Positions 1 to 6,887 of a stretch of 9,574 bases of DNA are shown piece by piece. The DNA comes from Nitrospira sp. Lineage in GTDB: Bacteria; Nitrospirota; Nitrospiria; Nitrospirales; Nitrospiraceae. A program made the translations under genes and the position numbers. Under the pieces are notes generated by a model, which worked only from the letters and a program-made list of their open reading frames with translations, was not told where the DNA came from and searched no databases. Positions within the stretch are counted from its first letter, which is position 1; each line of letters starts with the position of its first letter. The DNA lies in assembly GCA_015904075.1 (NCBI GenBank), contig JABMDH010000022.1, positions 17,183 to 26,756 of the forward strand. Direction: 5' to 3'.

Positions 1-342
1 GACGCTGATCACCGCGGTGCGGTTGTTGCCAAGCGTGTCGTCAATATCCGGGCCGATTTCGCCATAGGCCACCACCTTCCTGTTTTTGGCAAGACGGCGG
101 AATTCTCCGTACCAGCTATCGCTGATGTGTTTGACCTCGTGTGGATGAACACCGATCGAGGCATAGACGAAGGGGTGCCGGTCGGCGAGCGTCACGGCGG
201 CTTGGCTGGTCGACAGATCGCAGCCGATTGTGATGAAGGCATCAACCCCGGCTTCGCGCGCGCGCGCAATCATGGCCTCCCGGTCGTCATTGTAGCGGGC
301 GTCGTCCAAATGGGTGTGGGTGTCGATCAACATGCGGGGCAT
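1..342 (-). CDS. tatD: TatD-family metal-dependent hydrolase, N-terminal part (cut by window edge)
   Basis: The minus frame starts at an ATG at 342 (or in frame at 333) and runs open to the left edge, 114 codons. The N-terminus MLIDTHTHLDD carries the HxH metal-binding motif of the TatD amidohydrolase fold. It is followed by the family segments around ITIGCDLSTS, YASIGVHPHEV and VAYGEIG, where the Glu of GEIG is a metal ligand. TatD proteins are cytoplasmic metal-dependent nucleases or hydrolases of about 260 residues, so less than half is visible. After GEIG the expected LDY and following helix are replaced by PDIDD and unrelated residues (see findings), so the 3' part may be abnormal. No good ribosome binding site was seen for either start. 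The gene lies 149 bases downstream of the DAHP synthase gene on the same strand. Confidence 0.82.
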   Translation of the reverse strand, partial: MPRMLIDTHTHLDDARYNDDREAMIARAREAGVDAFITIGCDLSTSQAAVTLADRHPFVYASIGVHPHEVKHISDSWYGEFRRLAKNRKVVAYGEIGPDIDDTLGNNRTAVISV

Positions 343-491
343 CGTACCACGGGTCGGGTGGTCGGGGAAATGTGCATCGCGAGTAAGAAGGATCAGGGTG
401 TTGTTGAGCAGTAGAGAAGTAGGTGATCAGACGTGCGCATTGAACAAAACGAGATGGTGTCAGAGAAACGGTGTGAAGCTGTGCGAGAGAG

Positions 492-1550
492 TTAGACGGG
501 TCGAAGCGAAAGAAAGTCGGCAAGTTCATGGAGCAGGCCGGCTGTTTCATCCCAGCCGAGACAGGCATCGGTGATGGAGACGCCATGCTGAAGAGCGACA
601 CCTTCTTTCCAGGCTTGTTTGCCTGGACTTAGGTTGCTTTCAAGCATAAACCCCATGATGGACTGGCGCCCGTCACGGAATTGTCGGAGCACGTCACGGG
701 CGACAAGGCCCTGCCGTGTGTGATCTTTGCGCGAATTGTCGTGCGAACAATCAATCATGATGGAGCGAGCGATGCCTTCGCTTGCGACGGCCGCTTCGGC
801 TTTAGCAACATGCTCATCTTCGTAGTTTGTTTTCCCGCCTCCGCCTCGCAGCACGATATGGCGATCGGGGTTGCCCATGGTTCTGATGATGGCGGTTTGT
901 CCGTCGGCGTTGATGCCGACAAAATGATGGGAGGCGCGGGCCGATGTCATGGCATTGACGGCGACCTGTAGACTGCCTTCCGTGCCGTTTTTAAATCCGA
1001 CGGGCATAGAGACGCCGCTTGCCAATTCGCGGTGGGTTTGGCTTTCCGTTGTTCGGGCGCCGATGGCGCTCCAACTAATCAGATCGGCGATGTATTGTGG
1101 ACTAATTGGGTCGAGTAGTTCTGTTGCACAGGGCAACCCAAGTTGGTTGATGCGCAGGAGAATCGTCCTGGCCAATTCCAAGCCGGTGGCAATGTCGCAG
1201 GTGCCGTCCAGGTGGGGATCGTTGATCAGACCTTTCCAGCCGACAGTAGTCCGGGGTTTCTCAAAATAGGTCCGCATGACGATTAAGAACCGGTCGCGCA
1301 ACTTGTCTGCGAGTGGTTTCAACTTGAGAGCATATTCATACGCTGCCTCGGCGTCATGGATAGAACAAGGACCAACGATCAGCACCAGCCGGTCGCGATC
1401 CTGGCCGTGAAGAATCCGGCGGATAGCCTCCCTGGTCTCTACAACCAACGAGGCAGTCTGGTCAGTGATGGGAAGTGTGGTCTTGATGGCGCGTGGAGAG
1501 GGCAGCGCCTTAATTTCACCGACATGCTGGTTGTCAATCGGGCTATTCAC
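492..1550 (-). CDS. 3-deoxy-7-phosphoheptulonate synthase (DAHP synthase, class I alpha)
   Basis: This enzyme condenses phosphoenolpyruvate and erythrose 4-phosphate into DAHP, the committed cytoplasmic step of aromatic amino acid synthesis. The 352-residue length matches the AroF/AroG/AroH family. The divalent-metal ligands known from E. coli AroG are all recognisable: Cys62 in GPCSIHD, His270 in CSHDNS, Glu304 in LESN and Asp328 in SITDAC. Substrate-binding blocks RTYFEKPRTT (93-102), GARTTES (164-170), PVGFKNGT (183-190) and LRGG (234-237) are present. The start is GTG at 1550, preceded by AGAAGG at 1555-1560 with four bases between. The N-terminal extension before the barrel is the region that mediates feedback inhibition in the family, but I cannot tell the Phe-, Tyr- and Trp-sensitive types apart, so I give no letter. 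The gene diverges from the His-rich protein gene at 1721; no terminator is visible after it. Confidence 0.97.
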   Translation of the reverse strand: MNSPIDNQHVGEIKALPSPRAIKTTLPITDQTASLVVETREAIRRILHGQDRDRLVLIVGPCSIHDAEAAYEYALKLKPLADKLRDRFLIVMRTYFEKPRTTVGWKGLINDPHLDGTCDIATGLELARTILLRINQLGLPCATELLDPISPQYIADLISWSAIGARTTESQTHRELASGVSMPVGFKNGTEGSLQVAVNAMTSARASHHFVGINADGQTAIIRTMGNPDRHIVLRGGGGKTNYEDEHVAKAEAAVASEGIARSIMIDCSHDNSRKDHTRQGLVARDVLRQFRDGRQSIMGFMLESNLSPGKQAWKEGVALQHGVSITDACLGWDETAGLLHELADFLSLRPV

Positions 1551-1669
1551 AGTACCTTCTTCTTTTACTGCCGGGGGCTAAGCATATATGAAGGCATGAG
1601 AGAAGTCTAGCGCGATGCTCATAACTCATTGAAGAATAAGACAAACTGTCTATTGGTCGTGGTGTTTGT

Positions 1670-1698
1670 TTGACAGAACTCTTAGAATTGTGGTACTC
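1670..1698 (+). promoter_or_regulatory. Weak sigma70-like promoter candidate ahead of the His-rich protein gene
   Basis: A perfect -35 hexamer TTGACA lies at 1670-1675. At 17 bases spacing the -10 position (1693-1698) reads GTACTC, a poor match to TATAAT. It lies in the 170-base divergent gap between the DAHP synthase gene and the gene at 1721, where a plus-strand promoter is expected. The call rests almost entirely on the -35 box. Confidence 0.25.
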
Positions 1699-1720
1699 GG
1701 TCCACAGTCTTATGGGTAAC

Positions 1721-2032
1721 ATGAGTCTCATTGATCGGTTGAGAGCAGGTCTGTCAGCCGGTCTTATTCTTCTGCTCCTTGTGCTGGCACCGTTTGCCGT
1801 CGCGCAGGATGTGCATCATGAATTGGCGGCTGCGGACACTGACGGCCATGAGCACTCCGATAACGACCTCTGTCAGTGGGTTCAACACCACACGGCAGGA
1901 TCGCTTGATTTTGATGCCTCGAGACTCGTTTTTTGTGAACTCGCCCAGCCGTACGAGTTGCCGGTTAAGTCTCCGCTCTTTTCCGCTGAACTTTCTACCG
2001 TCGGTCCTTCGCGCGCACCACCTCGCAGCTAG
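1721..2032 (+). CDS. Small exported His-rich protein, DUF2946-like
   Basis: This is a 103-residue protein if it begins at the ATG at 1721; an in-frame ATG at 1712 adds three residues. I prefer 1721 because it places the basic segment (IDRLRAG) directly before the hydrophobic stretch LILLLLVLAPFAVA (15-28), giving a normal signal peptide with a cleavage site after AVA at 28. The ribosome binding site is weak for both starts. The mature part is rich in metal-binding residues: VHHE (31-34), the DGHEHSDND segment (41-49) and CQWVQHH (51-57). It ends in GPSRAPP, a tail I associate with DUF2946-type small periplasmic proteins, often found near metal-related TonB receptors. The function is unknown; binding or delivery of a transition metal is inference from the histidines and from the TonB receptor gene that follows 106 bases downstream on the same strand. 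Confidence 0.72.
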   Translation: MSLIDRLRAGLSAGLILLLLVLAPFAVAQDVHHELAAADTDGHEHSDNDLCQWVQHHTAGSLDFDASRLVFCELAQPYELPVKSPLFSAELSTVGPSRAPPRS

Positions 2033-2106
2033 CATCGTTTGCTGTCAACCTTGAGCTGAGTCGGTAAGCCGGGAGGGTCTGGCTTGTCCGCTCTGTTCGT
2101 TGTGTT

Positions 2107-2132
2107 GTTTGCCAGGGTTTGCCAACGAGGAG
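2107..2132 (+). promoter_or_regulatory. Tandem GTTTGCCA repeat plus strong ribosome binding site for the receptor gene
   Basis: GTTTGCCA occurs twice, at 2107-2114 and 2117-2124, with 10-base periodicity, and is followed by GAGGAG at 2127-2132 and then, after six bases, the ATG at 2139. The Shine-Dalgarno sequence fixes the receptor start. Whether the repeated octamer matters is unknown. Confidence 0.6.
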
Positions 2133-2138
2133 TAACGC

Positions 2139-4538
2139 ATGCCACGTGCTGGTTGGTTGCGAGCATTTTGTCTGTGGTTGGTCGTGATGACAGTATCAGG
2201 ACTATCGATGTATGGGTCATCGGCCTATGCAGAGGATGGGTACGCTTCTACGACGATCGTCGGTACGGTTCACAATCAGGATTTACGGCGAGTCGCGCAG
2301 GCAGTGATAGAAGTCAAGGATCCGGAAGGTGTGCTTGTGGCTTCCGGGGTGTCAGATGACGCGGGGGACTTTGTTCTGTCGCTTTCGGCACGTGGTACGT
2401 ACTCGGTCAGCGCAGTGCGTGACACCTATCGCAGTGAGTATGTCGTATTGACGTTAGGGGAGGAAGCCCCCAAACCGATTACGTTGACTCTCTCTCGGAC
2501 TAAAGAAATTGCTTTGGAGGTGGTGTCACCGTTGCCGCCTATCCAGACCAAAGCCTCGAGCGAGACCTATTCACTCAGCCGAAAAGAGGTCGAAGCCCTT
2601 CCACGTGGAAACAATAACGAATTTCACGACGTGCTGTTGACGATTCCGGGGGCGGCGTATGGGGCGCTGAAGCAAGTTCATGTCCGACAGGACCATGCGA
2701 ACTTGCAGCTCAGAATTGACGGGGTGCCGATTCCCAACACCATCTCGTCGACTTTTTCCGATGTGATTTCGCCCAGAGCCTGGGAGCGGGCTGATATCGT
2801 GCTGGGCGGCATGGAGGCCAATGTCGGCAACAAGGCCGCGGCGCTCATCGACATTACGACAAAGAGTGGTACGAAGCCTGGTTTTGGGTCGCTTCAAGTC
2901 TTCGGTGGCTCGAATAAGACGATGAATCCGTCGTTTGAGTACGGGGGGACGGTCGGTGAGAAGTTCCGTTTTTACATGCTCAACAGCCACACTACGACAG
3001 ATCGAGGTATCGAACCTCCTACCCTCGGGCGTTCGATTTATCACGGACAAAGCGAGCGCAATCAAACGATGCTTCGCGGCGACTATCAATTGGACAACAA
3101 GAATAACTTCACGCTGCTTTTTTTGAACTCCATTGCGAAGTATCAGATTCCTACGCAGCCGGGGCAGGCGCTCAATCCAACCATTGTCGGTCTTTTACCT
3201 GGTGGGTTTACGCCGGTGCCGTCTGGGATGGTGGATGAGAATCAAAAAGAAAACAATCAGTACGGTCATTTGGTGTGGCGGCATGATGTCAATGCCACCA
3301 ATTTTTTCAGCCTGGCCGGATACGTTCGTCATACCAGAGCGACGTTTAGAACAGATCCTTTCAATGCCCTGGCCTACGTGCCGGATGCAACGGAACCATT
3401 CTCGGTCGGTAGCCAAGATCGCACGGCCTATTCGGGCGGGGCACGGCTGGATTATACCTATGTCTATAGCCCACAGCATTTGATCAAGGCAGGTTTCCAG
3501 GTCGATCGCACACAGGCGATCAACAAGACCAGGCTCTTTACGTTTCTCGATGATGGATTGGGGAATCCAACGGGGAGTGTGATTACACCAGGCGCCGACA
3601 ATCGGCTGGTAGGATGGAGACAGGAGTTCTGGATTCAAGATCAATGGACTCCGAACGACCATTGGACGGTGAATATTGGCGTTCGTGGCGACGCCGTGCA
3701 GTATCTTCGCAGCGAAGGACAGGTGAGTCCCAGGGTCGGGGTAACCTACAAGCACACTCCGTCACACGCGTTCCATGTCTTCTATGGCCGTATGTTCACC
3801 CCGCCGAATCTTGAGGCGATTTCATTTGCAAAGCTGAATACGGCGGGGACAAAGGCGGAGCCTGAGGATAGGACGAACAACCAAGTCCGTGCCGAGCGGG
3901 CACATTATTTCGAAATCGGCAGCTATCATGCGTTGACGGATTGGGCCACGCTTCAACTGACCGGCTATTACAAGTTGGCCAACTATCTCTCAGATGCGGG
4001 CCAGTTCAGTACCACGCCGCTGTTGAATTACTTTGCGTTTGAGCGAGGGTGGACAAGAGGGGCAGACGCTGCGCTCAAAGTGCAGATCTCTGACAATCTG
4101 GCCGCGCGCGGCAACATTGCCTGGGGGCAATGCAAGGGATATGGATTGCAATCCGGGCATTTTCTGCTACATGGCGAAGAGATCGCGGATATTAAATCAC
4201 CGGGCGGCGTGTTCTGTGATCACATGCAAACGCTGAACAGTTCGGCAGTCGTGACCTACCGGTTGCTTGATCGGACAACCTTCACCGGGCAGATGTTCTT
4301 TGCGTCAGGCTTGCGGACGAACTCTACCCATAGCCCATCCTATACCATCTATAATCTGTCCATCGCCCATATTGTCCCGTTGCCGTGGCATGGACAGAAG
4401 TTTCTCCTTGGTTTCGATGTCGTGAATGTGTTCGATGAGGAGTATTTCATCAATCGAGGGGAAGGCAGTATCGGACTAGGTGTGTCCCATGCGGGAATGC
4501 CGAGATCGTATTTCGTTCGGGGGCAATGGTTCTTCTAA
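2139..4538 (+). CDS. TonB-dependent outer-membrane receptor with N-terminal carboxypeptidase-regulatory-like domain
   Basis: The 799-residue protein begins with a signal peptide (hydrophobic LRAFCLWLVVMTVSGL, cleavage likely after AYA at 31). Residues about 38-118 (IVGTVHNQ to ITLTLS) form a CarboxypepD_reg-like beta-sandwich, common in receptors for large or complexed ligands. A plug domain follows at about 145-245, with VEALPRG, the HVRQDHANLQLRIDGVPIP segment typical of TonB plugs (180-199) and LIDITTKSG (237-244). The rest is a 22-strand-type barrel with many aromatic-alternating strands, ending in RGQWFF; the terminal Phe is the BAM recognition signature. The length is normal and the frame intact. 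The protein would import a ligand across the outer membrane using TonB/ExbBD energy. The ligand cannot be read from sequence; the flanking His-rich protein and TonB_C protein suggest a metal or metal complex. AGGAG six bases upstream of the ATG supports the start. Confidence 0.95.
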   Translation: MPRAGWLRAFCLWLVVMTVSGLSMYGSSAYAEDGYASTTIVGTVHNQDLRRVAQAVIEVKDPEGVLVASGVSDDAGDFVLSLSARGTYSVSAVRDTYRSEYVVLTLGEEAPKPITLTLSRTKEIALEVVSPLPPIQTKASSETYSLSRKEVEALPRGNNNEFHDVLLTIPGAAYGALKQVHVRQDHANLQLRIDGVPIPNTISSTFSDVISPRAWERADIVLGGMEANVGNKAAALIDITTKSGTKPGFGSLQVFGGSNKTMNPSFEYGGTVGEKFRFYMLNSHTTTDRGIEPPTLGRSIYHGQSERNQTMLRGDYQLDNKNNFTLLFLNSIAKYQIPTQPGQALNPTIVGLLPGGFTPVPSGMVDENQKENNQYGHLVWRHDVNATNFFSLAGYVRHTRATFRTDPFNALAYVPDATEPFSVGSQDRTAYSGGARLDYTYVYSPQHLIKAGFQVDRTQAINKTRLFTFLDDGLGNPTGSVITPGADNRLVGWRQEFWIQDQWTPNDHWTVNIGVRGDAVQYLRSEGQVSPRVGVTYKHTPSHAFHVFYGRMFTPPNLEAISFAKLNTAGTKAEPEDRTNNQVRAERAHYFEIGSYHALTDWATLQLTGYYKLANYLSDAGQFSTTPLLNYFAFERGWTRGADAALKVQISDNLAARGNIAWGQCKGYGLQSGHFLLHGEEIADIKSPGGVFCDHMQTLNSSAVVTYRLLDRTTFTGQMFFASGLRTNSTHSPSYTIYNLSIAHIVPLPWHGQKFLLGFDVVNVFDEEYFINRGEGSIGLGVSHAGMPRSYFVRGQWFF

Positions 4539-4576
4539 GCAGAGGCCGAACAAGGCCATCGGCAGCGATCCCGCTT

Positions 4577-4597
4577 GCCTGTCTGTGTGCGACAGGC
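4577..4597 (+). repeat. Perfect 7-bp stem-loop downstream of the receptor gene
   Basis: GCCTGTC at 4577-4583 pairs exactly with GACAGGC at 4591-4597 around a seven-base loop, 39 bases after the receptor stop codon. No T-run follows, so it is not a classical intrinsic terminator. It may act as a 3'-end stabilising hairpin for the receptor transcript. Confidence 0.45.
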
Positions 4598-4642
4598 TGA
4601 GAATGCAGGCCTGGGTTGCCTGGCTCCATGCGGCCTTCCTGG

Positions 4643-4679
4643 ATGACGTCATTGAGTGTCGGATGGTATGTGGTATAAG
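4643..4679 (+). promoter_or_regulatory. Sigma70-like promoter with an overlapping palindrome, ahead of the TonB_C gene
   Basis: A -35 box TTGAGT (4652-4657) and a -10 box TATAAG (4674-4679, preceded by TG one base upstream as in extended -10 promoters) are separated by 16 bases. Transcription would start near 4686, leaving a leader of about 34 bases before the ATG at 4720. The perfect ten-base palindrome ATGACGTCAT (4643-4652) abuts the -35 box and could be an operator. The TonB_C gene therefore probably has its own promoter in addition to any read-through from the receptor gene. Confidence 0.5.
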
Positions 4680-4719
4680 GAGACCGGTAAGAAACAATGA
4701 ACAAGAGGATGGTTCACTG

Positions 4720-5157
4720 ATGAATGGCCAAGGCTATAGAGGTGTGGGGGTCTTGCTCTGCGCACTGGTTTTCACAGCACCGGCCTATGCTGTGACCGGA
4801 GATGACGCCACGCATGAAAGCGATCACGAAGAAGATGTTCTTGAATTGCCGGAGGTACATGTTCATGGATTGTCGCTGAACAAGGACCAACAGCTTGGTC
4901 CTGTGGCGAAATCGACTCCCTGGCCCGGTGTCCCGTCATCGTTAGACGGGCACGAACTCGACGATTGGATGAAAGCCCGTCTATTGGTCTCGAAGGAAGC
5001 CAAGGTCACCGTTGTTGTGTTGGAACCTTGCAAGCATCGTGAACTCACCACAGCCGGCATCACTGCGCTCGGTAAATGGACGTTCGATCCGCAGATGAAG
5101 GGCGACAATCCTATCGACGGTGAACTGACCGTCCGGATCCACTTCAGGACCAAGTAG
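4720..5157 (+). CDS. Exported TonB C-terminal-domain protein
   Basis: This is a 145-residue protein. I chose the ATG at 4720 because a signal-like segment (GVGVLLCALVFTAPAYA, cleavage likely after AYA at 24) begins just after it and AGAGGA lies about ten bases upstream. An in-frame reading continues to 4480 but would overlap the receptor gene and lacks features. Residues 25-50 are acidic and His-bearing (THESDHEEDV, then LELPEVHVHG). Residues about 88-144 resemble the TonB_C fold: strand VTVVVL, helix TTAGITALGKW, the conserved W-x-F-x-P block (WTFDP, 120-124) and a final strand TVRIHF. Classical TonB has an uncleaved N-terminal anchor and a long Pro-rich linker; here neither is evident, so the protein may be soluble in the periplasm or loosely anchored. 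It lies 181 bases after the receptor stop and probably serves that receptor. Tandem stops TAG TGA end it. Confidence 0.75.
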   Translation: MNGQGYRGVGVLLCALVFTAPAYAVTGDDATHESDHEEDVLELPEVHVHGLSLNKDQQLGPVAKSTPWPGVPSSLDGHELDDWMKARLLVSKEAKVTVVVLEPCKHRELTTAGITALGKWTFDPQMKGDNPIDGELTVRIHFRTK

Positions 5158-5187
5158 TGAAGGCCACTGGTCAGTAGTGGACGGTCA

Positions 5188-5217
5188 TTGGACAGGATTG
5201 AATAAAGTCCTGATAAT
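5188..5217 (+). promoter_or_regulatory. Promoter-like hexamers with a dyad in the spacer, upstream of the PAP2 gene
   Basis: TTGGAC (5188-5193) and GATAAT (5212-5217) are 18 bases apart. CAGGATT (5193-5199) pairs with AGTCCTG (5206-5212), with one G-U pair, around a six-base loop that fills the spacer. It can be read as a promoter with an operator dyad for the phosphatase gene, or as a weak stem-loop ending the TonB_C transcript. No T-run follows. Confidence 0.35.
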
Positions 5218-5267
5218 GTATGCGTCCAATGCTCAATAGATTATTGACGAGTGCATGTTGACTGATT

Positions 5268-5840
5268 ATGGGTTGGGACGAATCGATATTTTTTGCCATT
5301 AACGGACTGGCCGGACGGTCGGACTCCGTCGATCAGTTCTTCCTTCTTGTCGGGAATCGCAGCACCCTTTATGCTCCGGCCGCATGTGCCATCGTGTACT
5401 GGATCTGGGCTTATCGGCGTGAAGCGCTGCTCAGTGGGCCGATTCTTGCCGGTGCGGTGGGGTTGGCTGATTTTTTGGGGGGGCAGCTGAAATGGTTGTT
5501 TGAGCGGGTCAGGCCTTGCCGTGCATTGAGCCAAGCCATCACTGTTGAGCCAGGGGGCTGCGGAGGCTTATTCAGTTTTCCTTCAAACCATGCTGTGAAC
5601 GTTGCTGCAGCAGCAGCATTTCTTCAGGTCTTATATCCGAAAACGGGCTGGGTGACCTGGCCCATCGTTGGGCTGGTCGGGTTTGCCAGAGTGTATGTAG
5701 GGGCGCATTACGTCACGGATGTATTGGGAGGGTGGGTATTTGGCGGCATCCTTGGCGGTGGGTTTGCCTGGCTTTTGCTGCAGTGGCCGGTATTCAGAAA
5801 AAGTCCGATTCCGGAAGCGTCTACTTCACAGCATTTGTGA
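5268..5840 (+). CDS. PAP2-superfamily membrane phosphatase
   Basis: This is a 190-residue integral membrane protein with five or six hydrophobic segments. All three motifs of the PAP2 (type 2 phosphatidic acid phosphatase) superfamily are present: KWLFERVRP (75-83, K-x6-RP), the PSNH block (105-108, where most members have PSGH) and RVYVGAHYVTD (141-151, R-x5-H-x3-D), whose histidines carry the phospho-transfer. Members remove phosphate from lipid phosphates such as undecaprenyl pyrophosphate, phosphatidate or lipid A, with the active site facing the periplasm. Length and topology are closest to the small BcrC/PgpB-like bacterial enzymes, but the substrate cannot be assigned. An in-frame stop lies two codons before the ATG at 5268, fixing that start, although no good ribosome binding site precedes it. 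The gene converges with the CobW gene, with nine bases between the stop codons. Its link to the receptor genes may be only positional. Confidence 0.88.
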   Translation: MGWDESIFFAINGLAGRSDSVDQFFLLVGNRSTLYAPAACAIVYWIWAYRREALLSGPILAGAVGLADFLGGQLKWLFERVRPCRALSQAITVEPGGCGGLFSFPSNHAVNVAAAAAFLQVLYPKTGWVTWPIVGLVGFARVYVGAHYVTDVLGGWVFGGILGGGFAWLLLQWPVFRKSPIPEASTSQHL

Positions 5841-5849
5841 GCAGGTCTA

Positions 5850-6800
5850 TTAGCCTCGTAGTTCGACGCAGCCCAATAACCGCTCCTTCAAGACCTCGAC
5901 ATCGTACCCTCTTCCGATCAGTACAATTGCTGATTCCGGTTCATCCAACAGTGTGATTGGCGTGATTGTGGATTGGCCGGGCGGGGAGTATTGAAACTCC
6001 TGTAACTCCGGTGCGTTCGTAAACCGGAAGTAGCCTTTTGCCCGTTCGAGTTCTTTGGGCAGCGTCTTGAGCCATGCGAGAAAGAGTGGCCGGTTAACCG
6101 TTCCTGCCAAACGGATTGCCGTTGCAATGGGATGGTACGCTGCGCGTGGACGAGCGTTCACTGGAGATTTACTGAACAGGACATTCGTCGGCGTGGTTGG
6201 GCCGGCTGAGGCACGCGGAGTCAGGAGTGCCGAAGGATCGATGCGCGCATGGGTCGTTTCCCACAAACGGGCATAGGGATTCTGAAGTAGGATGTGGTCG
6301 CGGAACGATTCCCAATGCCCGGGTACATAGAGGTCCTGTTTGTTGAGGATCAGTTCGTCCGCACACCGGATGGCTTGAGTTGTCACATAGGCACTGGAGT
6401 GACTCTCTTCGGCCGACACCGGATGGAGCAGCGCGATGATCCGTTCAAGCCGGGCCAGCCGTGCCGTATAGAGATCAGTGACAGCGTCAACTACTTCCGC
6501 AGGGTCGGCTAAACCCGAACATTCCAAAATCACAATATCAGATGAATAATCGCGCACCAGTTGGGCGATGCCCCAGGAGAGGTCTTCCTTGGTGTCGCAG
6601 CACACGCAGCCTCCTGCGAGGTTCATCACTTGATCAGCGATCGCGCCAGCCCGAGGTCCGTCGATACTGATATCCCCGGCTTCGTTCATGAGTACGCCGG
6701 CTCGCAGTCCCTGGGATTTCCAGTGCTCAAGTAACCGCATCAGCAGCGTCGTCTTTCCAGCGCCGAGGGATCCGCACAGGACATAGAATGGGACGGGCAT
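5850..6800 (-). CDS. CobW/COG0523-family GTPase (putative metallochaperone)
   Basis: The 316-residue protein shows the G3E GTPase layout: Walker A GSLGAGKTT (10-18), switch I MNEAGDISID (38-47), the family-defining metal-binding GCVCC (64-68, CxCC), Walker B-type ILECSGLADP (91-100) and the guanine-specificity NKQD (153-156). A CobW_C-type domain follows, with ERAKGYFRF (from 233) and IVLIGRGYDVEVLKERL near the end. Members couple GTP hydrolysis to delivery of Zn, Co or Fe to target enzymes in the cytoplasm. One oddity is that the strand usually reading VVDA is IALLHPVSA here (122-130), so the usual Asp is missing. No His-rich metal-sensing loop is evident. The start at 6800 is supported by TGGAG five bases upstream (6806-6810). 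A CDF efflux remnant lies 87 bases upstream on the same strand, which favours a metal-homeostasis role. Confidence 0.9.
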   Translation of the reverse strand: MPVPFYVLCGSLGAGKTTLLMRLLEHWKSQGLRAGVLMNEAGDISIDGPRAGAIADQVMNLAGGCVCCDTKEDLSWGIAQLVRDYSSDIVILECSGLADPAEVVDAVTDLYTARLARLERIIALLHPVSAEESHSSAYVTTQAIRCADELILNKQDLYVPGHWESFRDHILLQNPYARLWETTHARIDPSALLTPRASAGPTTPTNVLFSKSPVNARPRAAYHPIATAIRLAGTVNRPLFLAWLKTLPKELERAKGYFRFTNAPELQEFQYSPPGQSTITPITLLDEPESAIVLIGRGYDVEVLKERLLGCVELRG

Positions 6801-6887
6801 GGTCGCTCCAATCCAACTAATGAGTGGATCACGGGTTCGAGGGAACCAGCAGTCACATTCTACCTGTCGCGGATGTAACTGGAAAGG

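Noticed and set aside
2061..2090. AAGCC/GGCTT stem followed by a T-rich stretch, as a possible terminator after the His-rich protein gene
   Set aside because: The stem has only five pairs with a ten-base loop and the T residues are interrupted; read-through into the receptor gene is more likely.
2571..3089. 172-codon minus-strand reading frame inside the receptor gene
   Set aside because: It is a shadow of the receptor coding frame, basic and without domain features.
4480..4719. Upstream extension of the TonB_C reading frame
   Set aside because: It would overlap the receptor gene by 59 bases and pass through the promoter-like sequence; the signal peptide and ribosome binding site both point to the ATG at 4720.
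5163..5180. GCCACTGG and the CCACT/AGTGG hairpin, recalling part of a cobalamin riboswitch
   Set aside because: None of the other conserved cobalamin riboswitch blocks is present nearby and the element is far too short.
6833..6850. GGGTTCGA followed by GAACCA, resembling a tRNA T-arm and CCA end
   Set aside because: The hairpin has a four-base loop instead of seven, and no acceptor, D or anticodon arms can be folded around it on either strand.
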